NCBI GenBank assembly: GCA_946412245.1
Contig: CAMKGM010000009.1
Span: 1 to 64,000, forward strand
Direction of reading: 5' to 3'
Length of the DNA stretch: 64,000 nt
Source: an uncultured Bacteroidales bacterium
GTDB lineage: Bacteria; Bacteroidota; Bacteroidia; Bacteroidales; Muribaculaceae
Shown: in pieces, positions 33,164-42,516 of the stretch
How the letters are laid out: every line of letters starts with the position of its first letter
Position numbering within the stretch: the first letter of the stretch is position 1
Made by a program: the position numbers and the translations under genes
Notes under the pieces: generated by a model
Database searches by the model: none
Seen by the model: only the letters and a program-made list of their open reading frames with translations
Told to the model about the DNA's origin: nothing

Positions 33164-34402
33164 TTATTTGCGGTTGATAGTTACGGCACGGTCAAGTGAT
33201 GCACACTTGGGACCATAGTTGGTCAGGTTGCCGTTGTCGATAGTAGTTTCGAGACGGTCAGCAGCGATGCCTTTGCCAACGAGGGCTTTCTTAACACCAG
33301 CTACGCGGTCTTTACGCAGACGAACGTTGATTTGGTCGTTACCAGTGTAGTTATCGGCCCAACCGGTCAGCTTGTAGTTGCTGTTCTCGTTTGCCATAAC
33401 GTTAGCTACAGCGTTAACAACATCGTTCTGCACACCTACGATCTTAGAAACGTTGATGGGATAGTAAATAGTTGCAAGGGGAGCCTCAGCTGCGGGAGCG
33501 GGCTTGTCTGGACCTGGACGATTCAGGCAGTCATCAAGTTGTTTCTGCAGCGAAGCGATCTTAGCGTTAGCGCCTTCGAGCTTGTTGCGCAGGTCGTTGA
33601 TGAGAGCGCTGTTGTCAACAACGGGAGGACAAACGGGAACCACGGGTGCATTCCATTCGGTCTTGCCGAACTTGTAACCGAGACCGAGCAGTACGCTAGG
33701 ATACTCAATCCAAGTCTTGCGGCCGGCACCGTCTACGTGCTCCTGAACCATGTCGAAGCGGAGGTCGAGGAGAATGTCGAGGTGCTTGCTAACTGCGAAG
33801 CTGTTGAGCAAACCAGCCTGGAGGGCGAAGTTACGATCGTGATGATCTTTCTTGCCAGCGCCATACTTGAAGTCGCCACCACCGAGGTTTTCGCGATAAA
33901 CGTTCCAGCTCATAGCAGCACCAGCATAAAGCGTAGCGTTGTAGAAGCGGCCGGGACGATAACCGCACAACCAGTTGGTCAGGTTGAACAGAACATCACC
34001 GGTTACACCGAAACGGTTGAACTTCTGGCCATGGAGACCTCTTTCAGCGTCATCCTTCATGATTTCGGTATCCCAAGTGCGATAACCGATAGCGTTGGGA
34101 GTATCAGTTGCACCAATCATTTGATCGAAGTGACCACCAATACGGAAACCCAGAAGGGGCGAGAACCACTTACCAATGAAGAGGTCTGCCTTGGGAGCAA
34201 GACGCTTGCCAAACTTAACGTTAGCATCCTTGTAAGACATCATCACGCCAACACCACCTTCACCCTGGATGAACCAGTTGTCCTTCATGTTGTTGAAGAT
34301 GTAGCCTTGAGCAGGATCTTCCACATAAGTAACTTCCTGAGCATTCACTGCAGGAGCTACTAACATTGCACATGCAAATGCAAATAATGTAATCTTTTTC
34401 AT
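33164..34402 (-). CDS. OmpA-family outer-membrane protein
   Basis: The signal peptide MKKITLFAFACAMLVAPAVNA starts at 34402; the frame is open to 34435, but the extra codons are not needed. Residues about 25-260 form an eight-strand-type barrel domain (GGVGVMMSYKDANVKFGKRL, GALGYKF-like closing strand). A short coiled coil (INDLRNKLEGANAKIASLQK) and a Pro-rich hinge follow, then a C-terminal OmpA peptidoglycan-binding domain (about 315-412; VNAVANVMANENSNYKLTGW, NVRLRKDRVAGVKKAL). Likely an abundant structural protein linking outer membrane and cell wall. TATATTTG at 34469-34476 is its probable -7 box. Confidence 0.9.
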   Translation of the reverse strand: MKKITLFAFACAMLVAPAVNAQEVTYVEDPAQGYIFNNMKDNWFIQGEGGVGVMMSYKDANVKFGKRLAPKADLFIGKWFSPLLGFRIGGHFDQMIGATDTPNAIGYRTWDTEIMKDDAERGLHGQKFNRFGVTGDVLFNLTNWLCGYRPGRFYNATLYAGAAMSWNVYRENLGGGDFKYGAGKKDHHDRNFALQAGLLNSFAVSKHLDILLDLRFDMVQEHVDGAGRKTWIEYPSVLLGLGYKFGKTEWNAPVVPVCPPVVDNSALINDLRNKLEGANAKIASLQKQLDDCLNRPGPDKPAPAAEAPLATIYYPINVSKIVGVQNDVVNAVANVMANENSNYKLTGWADNYTGNDQINVRLRKDRVAGVKKALVGKGIAADRLETTIDNGNLTNYGPKCASLDRAVTINRK

Positions 34403-34468
34403 AGACTTACGTTTTTTGTTAGTATTATAAAACAATTAAATTAAATCGTAATTACACAAAATACGGTG

Positions 34469-34476
34469 CAAATATA
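34469..34476 (-). promoter_or_regulatory. -7 element of the ompA gene
   Basis: TATATTTG on the minus strand, about 67 bases before the ATG. The surrounding gap is very AT-rich, with poly-T stretches. Confidence 0.4.
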
Positions 34477-34538
34477 AAGCATTTTTTTTAATCTTTAGCA
34501 ATTTTAGGGGAAAAAAGTGCTTTTTTTTCGTGTTTTTT

Positions 34539-36581
34539 TTATGATTTGAGCCATTTCTGGATTTCAGAAGCGATATTTTCAGGTGTAAATCCGAATTTTT
34601 CATCAAGCACACTGTAAGGTGCTGATGCTCCAAAGTGGTCCAAACCATAGATTTTGCCGTTAGGAATAAGGCGCATTAAGGTCGAAGGCAGACCTGCTGT
34701 CAATCCGAAAGCTGGCAGACTGTCGGGAATGACCTGTTTGCGATATTCCATGTCTTGGTTCAGGAAAACTCCTATCGAGGGGGCTGAAACAATCTGAACC
34801 TTGATGCCGCCGTCTTTGAGCAGTCGGGCGGCCTGAACGAGTGTGCTGACTTCTGAACCGTTACCCACAAGGAGCACATCGGGCTGTTCATCTTTATATA
34901 TAATGTAGGCACCACGCTGAGCCTGCAATGCCTCGTCGTAACGAGCGGCATATCCTTCTCCATTCATGGCGGGGATGTCATCGACGTTTTGTCGAGAGAG
35001 AATAAGAGCGGTGGGTGTTACATCGTTTTCCATCGCCATCTTCCAGGCTACTGTAGTCTCGGCGCTGTCGGCAGGTCTGAGCACCAGCATACTATTGAGC
35101 CCACTATGGTTCTTAAGCTCTTCCATGAGTCGAATTTGCGCTTCCTGCTCAACAGGTTCGTGAGTAGGCCCATCTTCGCCTACGCGGAATGCATCGTGAG
35201 TCCATATGTATTTGACCGGAATTTCCATGAGGGCAGCGATGCGTGCGGCGGGTTTCATGTAGTCGCTGAAAACGAAGAATGTGCCGCAAGCGCCAATCAC
35301 GCCGCCATGCAGTGCAATGCCGTTGATGATGGCTGCCATACCAAGTTCTGACACACCGGCATGGAGAAATGCTCCTGTGAAATCGTGATATTTGAATGCT
35401 GTGGTTTGTTTGAGGAACCCATCGGTCTTGTCGCTATTGGCGAGGTCGGCGCTGGAAACAATCATATTGCCGACTTTGCGGGCAAGTTCACCAAGTACAT
35501 CGGCCGATGCTGCGCGGGTGGCAATATTAGGCTTGTGCTGTATAGCGGCAAAGTCAATGTTGGGAAGCTCGCCGCTAAGCCAGCGGTCAAGTTCTTGTGC
35601 CAACTCAGGGTTCTTGATGCGCCACTTGTCAATTTGGGCTTGGCGCTCGGTAGCCTGCTGTCGCATGGCATATTTGTGATCGCGCCCCAGTTGTGAAACT
35701 TCGGGGAAGACTGCCCACGGATTGTCAACATTACCGCCCAGGTTCTCAATGGTGCGTGCATAGTCGGCGCCTGACTTGCTAAGCGGGTTGCCGTGAGTGC
35801 TACATTGACCTTCAAAGTTCTCGCCTTGTGCGGTCACGCATCCGTAGCCCATAATGGTCTTGCCTATGATGATGGTGGGACGGTCCTTTTCAGCCTTAGC
35901 CTGTGTGAGGGCTTGGTCGATTGCATCAGGGTCGTTGCCGTCAATTTCTATTACGTTCCAGTTCCATGCGCGATATTTCATGGCGGTGTCTTCGTTGCTC
36001 ACGGCATCACAATTAGTTGAGAGCTGAACACTATTGCTGTCATAGAACATGATTAGATTGTTAAGTCCCAAGCAACCTGCCACGCGGGCCGCTTCTTGCG
36101 AGATGCCTTCTTGAATACCGCCATCGCTGATGAACGCGTAAGTTTTATGAGCAAACAGTTCGCCAAAACGTGCCACAATAAATCGCTCGGCAATGGCACA
36201 GCCCACGGCCATGACATGACCTTGACCTAAAGGACCGGATGTGTTTTCGACGCCATGTGCTACATCAAGTTCAGGATGACCTGGCGTGACGCTTCCCCAA
36301 GAGCGGAATTGCTTAATTTCATCGGCTGTGTAGCGTCCCGTCAAGTAAAGAATGGAATAGAGCATGGGCGACATGTGGCCAGGATCAAGGAAAAAGCGGT
36401 CGCGAACAAACCATGCGGGATTGTCAGGATCCTGAACGAGGTGCTTAAAGTAGAGCACTGCGGCGAAATCGGCGCCGCCCATTGCTCCACCGGGATGTCC
36501 GGATTTAGCTTTTTCAACCATCGTGGCCGCCAAGATGCGAACATTGTCGGCTGCACGTTTCATCAATGCTTTGTCTGTCAT
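34539..36581 (-). CDS. tkt: transketolase
   Basis: Thiamine-diphosphate enzyme of the pentose phosphate pathway; 680 residues, normal length. Motifs: AKSGHPGGAMGGADF, the TPP motif FISDGGIQEGISQEAARVAG ending in FYDSNSVQL, the pyrimidine-domain EGFGxxG-equivalent around HAGVSELGMAAIINGI, and WTHDAFRVGEDGPTHEPVEQ. The C-terminal domain ends EIQKWLKS. Single gene with its own promoter at 36675-36706. Confidence 0.95.
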   Translation of the reverse strand: MTDKALMKRAADNVRILAATMVEKAKSGHPGGAMGGADFAAVLYFKHLVQDPDNPAWFVRDRFFLDPGHMSPMLYSILYLTGRYTADEIKQFRSWGSVTPGHPELDVAHGVENTSGPLGQGHVMAVGCAIAERFIVARFGELFAHKTYAFISDGGIQEGISQEAARVAGCLGLNNLIMFYDSNSVQLSTNCDAVSNEDTAMKYRAWNWNVIEIDGNDPDAIDQALTQAKAEKDRPTIIIGKTIMGYGCVTAQGENFEGQCSTHGNPLSKSGADYARTIENLGGNVDNPWAVFPEVSQLGRDHKYAMRQQATERQAQIDKWRIKNPELAQELDRWLSGELPNIDFAAIQHKPNIATRAASADVLGELARKVGNMIVSSADLANSDKTDGFLKQTTAFKYHDFTGAFLHAGVSELGMAAIINGIALHGGVIGACGTFFVFSDYMKPAARIAALMEIPVKYIWTHDAFRVGEDGPTHEPVEQEAQIRLMEELKNHSGLNSMLVLRPADSAETTVAWKMAMENDVTPTALILSRQNVDDIPAMNGEGYAARYDEALQAQRGAYIIYKDEQPDVLLVGNGSEVSTLVQAARLLKDGGIKVQIVSAPSIGVFLNQDMEYRKQVIPDSLPAFGLTAGLPSTLMRLIPNGKIYGLDHFGASAPYSVLDEKFGFTPENIASEIQKWLKS

Positions 36582-36674
36582 AATCTGTTTATTTCAAGGT
36601 TTATATTGATATTATGATATTCTGTTGTTTAGCAAGTTATCGCCACTTGAGACGGCTTCACTCAAAATTCTTTA

Positions 36675-36706
36675 CGAAGATACTAACAATTATGATAATG
36701 AACAAG
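36675..36706 (-). promoter_or_regulatory. promoter of tkt
   Basis: Read on the minus strand: CTTG (36706-36703), 20-base spacer, TATCTTCG (36682-36675), a TAnnTTCG variant of the -7 box also seen at 44527. Confidence 0.5.
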
Positions 36707-36742
36707 TTTTTTTGATTTTTTTGTGCAAAAAAACATATCACA

Positions 36743-36775
36743 AAAAAAGAGCGTTGAAAAATGTTATCAACGCCC
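36743..36775 (-). terminator. terminator of the MFS transporter gene
   Basis: GCGTTGA (36751-36757) pairs with TCAACGC (36767-36773); minus-strand reading continues into CTTTTTTTG. Confidence 0.65.
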
Positions 36776-36820
36776 TTAGTTTTTTATGAAAATGAAGTGT
36801 GCTATATGCTTATAGCCGAT

Positions 36821-38134
36821 TTATTCAATAGGAATGTCGGTATTTACATTCTTGCATCCAATCAACGCATAGAAGCACAGGTAAGCAAGTCCTACGAGAG
36901 GCACAACATAAGAAATCATGTAGCCAAGCGAGCTGTCGGCAATGGCATTCTGGATGAGAGGCAGCACACCTCCACCCACAACCATCATCATGAAAATGCC
37001 GCTTGCTGCTGCTGTGTACTTGCCGAGGCCCTCGGTTGCGAGGTTGAACACGCACGACCACATCACAGAAGTGCACAAGCCACACAGCACCAGAAGCAAT
37101 GCGCTCAGAGGCACAGTCTCCATAGCAAAGCCGCTGCCGGTGAACACTGGCATTGAAGTGGTTGTGCTCTTATCGATGAACATGGCACACAGTATGAGCA
37201 CCATGCCAACAATGGTAACACACACCATCATGGCCTTACTCGACACCTTGCTTGCAATGGCACCGCCCACAATGCGGCCCACAAGCATGAGCAGCCAATA
37301 GGTACCTGCCACCATGCCTCCAATAGCGGCGGCATTGGCAAGCAAGCCTGCGCCCTTGGCGCTGGTATCGCTCAGGTAGAAGTTGAGGGTGCCAGGAATG
37401 CCAACCTCAATTCCTACATAGATAAAGATGCCAATGGCACCAAGCACAAAGTGGCGGAACTTCCACGGAGAGTGCTCAAACTTGGTTTGGCTAGTAACCC
37501 TGCCAATCTCGGGATCCTTGATGGGAACGAAGGCAAGCACGAGGAATGCTGCTGCAAACACTGCCATAGCAATGTAGAGCACAAGGTTCACATCGGCAAA
37601 GTCGCTCTCTTTGGTCAGTTCGCCAATCAGTGCACCCACGAGCATAGGAGTAAAGGTAGCAGCAAGCGAGTTGAATGTGCCACCAATCATATTGAGCTGA
37701 TTGCCTCGTTTACCACCACCGCCAATGAGGTTGAGCATGGGGTTCACAACGGTGTTGAGCATGCACACCGACATACCCGAGATGAATGCGCCAATCAGAT
37801 AGATGACATTGTCGGAGTATCCCTCCAGTGCCTCAAATCCCGAGAGGAACTGCACCAGGACACCAATAAAACCGCAAAGAATGCCAAATAGGGCTGTCTT
37901 CTTGTAGCCGATGCGCGTGAGCATTTTGCCGGCAGGAATGCCCATGAAGAAATAGGCGAGGAAGTTCATGAAATTGCCCATCATGGCCAGGAAGTTGGAA
38001 CCGCCCACTTCGGGGTCGTTTTTCATCACTACGCCAATGGGCGCCGCAAGGTTAGTCACAAATGCAATCATTGCATAGAGAAACATCATGGTTACGATTG
38101 CAACGATCGATTCGTTTTTCTTTTGTTTAGTCAT
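36821..38134 (-). CDS. MFS sugar transporter (FucP/GluP type)
   Basis: 437 residues, twelve membrane helices, in the glucose/galactose:H+ symporter group of the major facilitator family. Motifs: MMGNFMNFLAYFFMGIPAGK and LTRIGYKKTALFG (the loop 2-3 motif), NPMLNLIGGGGKRGNQLNMI in the middle, and IFIYVGIEVGIPGTLNFYLS. The SGIFMMMVVGGGVLPLIQN segment is typical of FucP relatives. Substrate probably a hexose (inference). No catabolic genes flank it. An inverted repeat that straddles its promoter (38200-38256) suggests repressor control. Confidence 0.85.
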   Translation of the reverse strand: MTKQKKNESIVAIVTMMFLYAMIAFVTNLAAPIGVVMKNDPEVGGSNFLAMMGNFMNFLAYFFMGIPAGKMLTRIGYKKTALFGILCGFIGVLVQFLSGFEALEGYSDNVIYLIGAFISGMSVCMLNTVVNPMLNLIGGGGKRGNQLNMIGGTFNSLAATFTPMLVGALIGELTKESDFADVNLVLYIAMAVFAAAFLVLAFVPIKDPEIGRVTSQTKFEHSPWKFRHFVLGAIGIFIYVGIEVGIPGTLNFYLSDTSAKGAGLLANAAAIGGMVAGTYWLLMLVGRIVGGAIASKVSSKAMMVCVTIVGMVLILCAMFIDKSTTTSMPVFTGSGFAMETVPLSALLLVLCGLCTSVMWSCVFNLATEGLGKYTAAASGIFMMMVVGGGVLPLIQNAIADSSLGYMISYVVPLVGLAYLCFYALIGCKNVNTDIPIE

Positions 38135-38199
38135 TGTTTAAAATGTATTTTAGAATTGATGATTGATTGTAAATTAAACATGAGTAGCATCCACAAAAA

Positions 38200-38256
38200 T
38201 GCTACTTTAATAAAAAAAGTTTGTAAAGTTAAGCATAATTATTTATTAAAGTAGCA
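38200..38256 (-). promoter_or_regulatory. operator-like inverted repeat around the MFS promoter
   Basis: TGCTACTTTAATAA (38200-38213) and its exact reverse complement TTATTAAAGTAGCA (38243-38256) are 29 bases apart. Between them, TAACTTTA on the minus strand (38231-38224) can serve as -7 box. An extra half-like GTAGCA occurs at 38184. The layout fits two operator sites binding a dimeric regulator. Confidence 0.5.
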
Positions 38257-38284
38257 ATTTAATAATTTTTTTGAATAAGCCCTA

Positions 38285-38953
38285 TCAGTATTCGCGAGGG
38301 CCGAAAATGTGTGTACCGATGCGCACAATAGTTGACCCTTGTTGCACTGCCAACGGCCAATCGTCGCTCATGCCCATACTCACCTGCGTGAAATGAGGAT
38401 TGTCGGCCATGTGCTTGGATTTGAGTGTATTGAATGTTTCTTTAATCAATGCGAACTCGTGGGCCACTTGTTCTTGGTCGGAGGTGAAAGTAGCCATTCC
38501 CATGACTCCGCAAATGGTGATATTTTCATAACCTTGCAGCTGTCTGGCCTCGGCTGCTTCGAGCACCTCTTGCACGGTAAATCCGCTCTTTGTCGTCTCT
38601 TGGGCTACATGGAGCTGAATCAAGACGTTGACTTTACGATTTATTCGTGCAGCTTCCTTATCAACCAGTTGCAACAGCTTGATGGAGTCAATACTCTGAA
38701 TCATGGCGACATGGGGCATAATCATCCGCACCTTATTGGTCTGTAGTTTACCTATGAAGTGCCATTGCACGTCTTGCGGCATGAGTGGTGCTTTTTGTAC
38801 GAGTTCCTGTGCGCGGTTCTCACCGAAGATGCGTTGGCCGGCATTGTAGGCTTCCATGAGACGTTGCACCGGATGAAATTTGGAAACTGCAACTAACTGA
38901 ACTCCATCAGGAATCTGGCTGTGCAATTCTGAGAGATTTTCGGCAATTGACAT
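38285..38953 (-). CDS. YggS/PLPBP-family PLP-binding protein
   Basis: 222-residue alanine-racemase-fold protein with the PLP lysine (Lys25) in LVAVSKFHP. Also FGENRAQELVQK, WHFIGKLQTNK, IQLHVAQETTKSGF and the phosphate-binding end SMGMSDDWPLAVQQGSTIVR with RIGTHIFGPREY. These proteins manage PLP supply and amino-acid balance and lack known catalytic turnover. 57 bases upstream of nothing else on this strand except the DUF4494 gene at 39011, which probably shares its transcript. Confidence 0.92.
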   Translation of the reverse strand: MSIAENLSELHSQIPDGVQLVAVSKFHPVQRLMEAYNAGQRIFGENRAQELVQKAPLMPQDVQWHFIGKLQTNKVRMIMPHVAMIQSIDSIKLLQLVDKEAARINRKVNVLIQLHVAQETTKSGFTVQEVLEAAEARQLQGYENITICGVMGMATFTSDQEQVAHEFALIKETFNTLKSKHMADNPHFTQVSMGMSDDWPLAVQQGSTIVRIGTHIFGPREY

Positions 38954-39010
38954 ATGTTCCTAACCGATTTTTAAGAATTTGGGTTGTTGTCTTATTTGAA
39001 ATATGGTGGT

Positions 39011-39460
39011 TTACTTGTCTGCAAGAGTCTTGTTCAAATCGGCTTTGAATACATCCATGAGGGGAGTTTCAATGATTGATGCAATCTCGTAGTCAAAAGC
39101 GGTGCCTTTCATTTCCTCAAGGAAGATGTTGAGGGCTTCTTGCAGTTCTGAAGCCTGAACGAGCGAGAACGAAGCGGTCTTCTTCTCGGCAGCCGTTTTC
39201 TCGTCGATGGTTATCATGTTGATTTTCACTTTGTACCAACGATCGCCGCCTTCGTGAAAGAACACATCGTCAAGTTTCACTTTCTTGACGGCCGCTACCA
39301 TAAATTCTCCGGTAACGTAGGGCTCCATTTCTTGAGTGATTCGTGCCTCGGCTTCGGTGAACGAAAGGGCATCAACGAGATACGATTCAGGAACTGTTTT
39401 TATTGCGCCGGTTTCGAGCGTCTTGTCATATTTTACTTTAGTTTCAAACCACTGTGACAT
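39011..39460 (-). CDS. DUF4494 protein
   Basis: 149 residues matching the Bacteroidetes DUF4494 family: MSQWFETKVKYDKTLETGAI, LVDALSFTEAEARITQEMEP and FFHEGGDRWYKVKINMITID. Cytoplasmic, no signal peptide. Function unknown. It is immediately upstream of the yggS-like gene (57-base gap), a pairing consistent with one operon. Confidence 0.8.
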   Translation of the reverse strand: MSQWFETKVKYDKTLETGAIKTVPESYLVDALSFTEAEARITQEMEPYVTGEFMVAAVKKVKLDDVFFHEGGDRWYKVKINMITIDEKTAAEKKTASFSLVQASELQEALNIFLEEMKGTAFDYEIASIIETPLMDVFKADLNKTLADK

Positions 39461-39641
39461 AATAAAATAAGATATTGTTTTTGAAATTTTACTTTAAATG
39501 AATTTAGTCGCGCCGTGGCTATTCCGATTTTTGAATCGCCAATGGCGGTACAAAATTACACATTTTTTTGATTAGGCAGTCATGTGCGGGGTTATTTTTG
39601 TTACCCATTCAGGTGTTAGATTGCCGGTGAGCGAAGAAAAA

Positions 39642-39663
39642 TGGAGGCTGAATACAGCCTCCA
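39642..39663 (-). terminator. terminator of the alpha-glucan operon
   Basis: A perfect stem TGGAGGCTG (39642-39650), AATA, CAGCCTCCA (39655-39663); minus-strand reading continues into TTTTTC. Confidence 0.75.
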
Positions 39664-39721
39664 AAATGATTGTTTTACTGATTATTGTATTATTTTCTAA
39701 ATTGAAATTGGGCTAGATAGC

Positions 39722-41158
39722 TTATTTCTTGGTGGCTGTTTTCTTTGTTGCAGTTTTTTTAGTCGTAGCTTTCTTGGCCGCGGGTTTCTTTTCAGCTCGT
39801 TCCTTTTTAGGCGTCGGAACATCTTTTTCAGGTTCAACGGGGAAGTCTCCGGTTGTGTCCTTGACAATATTGCGACGCATCATTTCAACTTCGCGATTGA
39901 GTTGCTCAATCTCATTCTCCTGGTTGCGAATGGTGAGTAGCAGAGCGTTGAGCTCCTCGTTTTCAATGCTTTCGGGGAACTGCTCACGGACGCGTATCAT
40001 GAAGTCACTCAGTACATTCATGTAATTAGTGAAAGCGGCATAGGGCGACTCGTAGGGACTATAGTGCGAGTGTACTGAACCATCACTACTGTGCTTAGTG
40101 CTCATGTAGAAGAAGTGGTCGCTTGCCTGGAGGTAGTACCAATCTTGCTTAATGCGCCTATCTTGAACTAGATGCACCCGCTCTGCAATAGAATATAGTT
40201 TTTTGACAGCTTCGTTCTGGAGCGTGTTTCCAAGCCAGGCGCTGGTGTCGCGCGCTTCGTCGGCCCATGAAATAGGGTAGGGAACAGCGAGCTGACCTAC
40301 TGGTTTCATCTTGGCAAGCACTTCGCTGGGTGTCCAGAATTCAATACCACGCTGTGCGGCAAAGCGAGGAAGAGCCCTCATGAAATCGAAAATACCGCTC
40401 TCTCGTGGCTGCAGTTCGCCGAAGGTCTCATAATTCATGAACAAGTTGATAATTTGCTCCTCGTCAGGAAGCTGCGCTATCCAGTCGATGTATTTGTCGG
40501 CAGTGAGAGGGTAAGACTCCCACTCATAGTTGCTGAAACGGAAGCTGATATCATCGCTGAGCTTGGAGTTCTTGAGCATGAGCTTGAGTTTTGGCGCAAG
40601 AGCTGAAGCATAGATGTAGTTGGGTGACTTCCAGCCAAGAATGTGCTTGGCGCCATCGGTGATGGCACCCTTGAATCCCATGGATGCCACCAGTGCCGAG
40701 ATGTCATCGCTATAGATGAGCTCGGTGTTACGGAACACTTTGGGATGCTGCCCGAAGAGTTGGTAAATTTTCTTGTCATGTACCTTGACTTGCGTGATGA
40801 ATTCCTCTGAATCTTCGAGCGAAGCGAGCGAGTGAGCATAGGTCTCGCTGAGGAACTCAACGCATCCTGTCGCGGCGAGATCCTTCATGGAGTCAATAAA
40901 CTCAGGTACATAAATCTCAAGTTGTTCAAGTGCTGTTCCGCTAATGGAGAAAGCTACCTTGAACTTGTCGCCATATTGGCGTATCATGTCAAGCAACATC
41001 TCGTTTGCGGGCAGATAGGATCGTTGCGCAATGCGTGTAATAATCTCGTCGTTGGCAAAGTCATCGTAGTAGTAGTGGTCGTTGCCTATATCAAAGAATC
41101 GGTAGTTCTTCAGACGAAACGGCTGGTGTATTTGAAAATAGAAACAAATTGCTTTCAT
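39722..41158 (-). CDS. glycoside hydrolase family 57 alpha-amylase-like enzyme with Lys/Ala-rich tail
   Basis: 478 residues. The GH57 N-terminal region is clear: MKAICFYFQIHQPFRLKNYR (HQP motif), then VEFLSETYAHSLASL, PKVFRNTELIYSD and NLFMNYETFGELQP. Acts on alpha-1,4-glucans. A coiled coil at about 395-430 (LLTIRNQENEIEQLNREVEM) leads to a basic tail of KKPAAKKATTKKTATKK type, resembling histone H1-like tails and unusual on an amylase. Last gene of a three-gene operon with the glycosyltransferase and debranching enzyme. Cytoplasmic (no signal), so it works on internal glycogen. Confidence 0.88.
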   Translation of the reverse strand: MKAICFYFQIHQPFRLKNYRFFDIGNDHYYYDDFANDEIITRIAQRSYLPANEMLLDMIRQYGDKFKVAFSISGTALEQLEIYVPEFIDSMKDLAATGCVEFLSETYAHSLASLEDSEEFITQVKVHDKKIYQLFGQHPKVFRNTELIYSDDISALVASMGFKGAITDGAKHILGWKSPNYIYASALAPKLKLMLKNSKLSDDISFRFSNYEWESYPLTADKYIDWIAQLPDEEQIINLFMNYETFGELQPRESGIFDFMRALPRFAAQRGIEFWTPSEVLAKMKPVGQLAVPYPISWADEARDTSAWLGNTLQNEAVKKLYSIAERVHLVQDRRIKQDWYYLQASDHFFYMSTKHSSDGSVHSHYSPYESPYAAFTNYMNVLSDFMIRVREQFPESIENEELNALLLTIRNQENEIEQLNREVEMMRRNIVKDTTGDFPVEPEKDVPTPKKERAEKKPAAKKATTKKTATKKTATKK

Positions 41159-41205
41159 TGTCGTGAGGGTATCTTTAAGAATGAATGATTCGGTTGAAAA
41201 ACACT

Positions 41206-42471
41206 TTATTGTTGTCCTATCAGGTTGCGGTAGATGTCAATAACCTTGGCTCCTGCCTTTTTCCAGACAATTTTGCTGACCTCTTCAAGCCCTTGCTCCT
41301 GAAGTTGCTTGTACATGGCCGGATACTTGATGATGGAGTAGATGGCATCGGCAATGGCGTTGGTGTCCCAATAGTCGACCTTGATGACGTTTTCAAGAAT
41401 CTCGGCGCAACCCGATTGCTTGGAAATGATTGACGGAACGCCCATCTGCATGGCTTCAAGTGGCGAGATACCAAAGGGTTCACTCACCGAGGGCATGATG
41501 TAGACATCGCTTGCTTTGAGCATCTCGTAGACCTGTTTGCCCTTAAGGAATCCCGTGAAGTGGAAACGATCACTGATGCCACGACGGGCCACAAGACGAA
41601 TCATCTTCTCCATCATATCGCCGCTGCCCGCCATGACGAACTGTGCGTTATGAACCTTACTAAGCACTTGCGCCGCCGCTTCAACGAAGTATTCGGGCCC
41701 TTTTTGCATGGTGATGCGCCCCAGGAATGTAATGACCTTGCTCGTCTTGCCCGGTGGCGCTTCAAGGTTGAGCAACTCCTCGCTAAGAGGCTCAACAGCA
41801 TTGTGCACCGTAGTAACCTTATAAGCCGGTATGCCATATTTCTCAATAACAGTTTGGCGAGTAAGATTGCTGACGGTAATGATGTGGTCGGCGTGCGTCA
41901 TGCCGTCGCGTTCAATATTGAAGACGGTGGGGTTGACGTTTCCGCGACTACGGTCAAAATCAGTTGCGTGAACATGAATGACGAGCGGTTTGCCCGTGAC
42001 TTGCTTGGCATGGATGCCGGCGGGATAGGTGAGCCAATCGTGCGAGTGAATAATGTCGCAATCCACGGTACGGGCAATCACACCGGCCACAATTGAGTAA
42101 TTGTTGATTTCTTCCAGCAAATTGTCGGGATAACGGCCTGAAAATTCAATGCATCCCAGGTCGTTGGTGCTCATGTAGTTGAAGTCGCTGTAAATGTGGT
42201 CACGCAGGTTGTAGTAGGTTTGCGGGTCCATGACATTGCCAATGCGTTGCTGAATGTAGTCCCAGCTCACGTCGCGCCATGCCACCGGTGTGCAGTTGGC
42301 TCCGATGATTCGGGCAAAGTCCTTAGGCTCATCGCCCCAAGGTTTGGGAATGACGAATGTGATGTCCATATCGCCATTTTGTGCCATGCCCTTGGTGAGT
42401 CCGTAACTCGCTGTGCCAAGTCCGCCAAGAATGTGTGGGGGAAATTCCCATCCAAACATTAATGCTTTCAT
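41206..42471 (-). CDS. glycosyltransferase, glycogen-synthase-like (GT4/GT5)
   Basis: 421-residue GT-B enzyme. The N-terminal domain opens MKALMFGWEFPPHILGGLGT with the ADP-glucose synthase-like GGLGTASYGLTKGMA, then DIIHSHDWLTYPAGI. The C-terminal nucleotide-binding domain has KVITFLGRITMQKGPEYFVE and the E-x7-E type motif MPSVSEPFGISPLEAMQMGV. Together with the flanking debranching and GH57 enzymes it points to glycogen turnover; whether it elongates or is a starch-synthase-like enzyme is inferred. 45 bases from the upstream gene and 47 to the downstream one. Confidence 0.88.
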   Translation of the reverse strand: MKALMFGWEFPPHILGGLGTASYGLTKGMAQNGDMDITFVIPKPWGDEPKDFARIIGANCTPVAWRDVSWDYIQQRIGNVMDPQTYYNLRDHIYSDFNYMSTNDLGCIEFSGRYPDNLLEEINNYSIVAGVIARTVDCDIIHSHDWLTYPAGIHAKQVTGKPLVIHVHATDFDRSRGNVNPTVFNIERDGMTHADHIITVSNLTRQTVIEKYGIPAYKVTTVHNAVEPLSEELLNLEAPPGKTSKVITFLGRITMQKGPEYFVEAAAQVLSKVHNAQFVMAGSGDMMEKMIRLVARRGISDRFHFTGFLKGKQVYEMLKASDVYIMPSVSEPFGISPLEAMQMGVPSIISKQSGCAEILENVIKVDYWDTNAIADAIYSIIKYPAMYKQLQEQGLEEVSKIVWKKAGAKVIDIYRNLIGQQ

Positions 42472-42516
42472 ATCTTGTCAGTATATAGTTTTCATTGAAG
42501 GGTTATTAGTTTCTCG

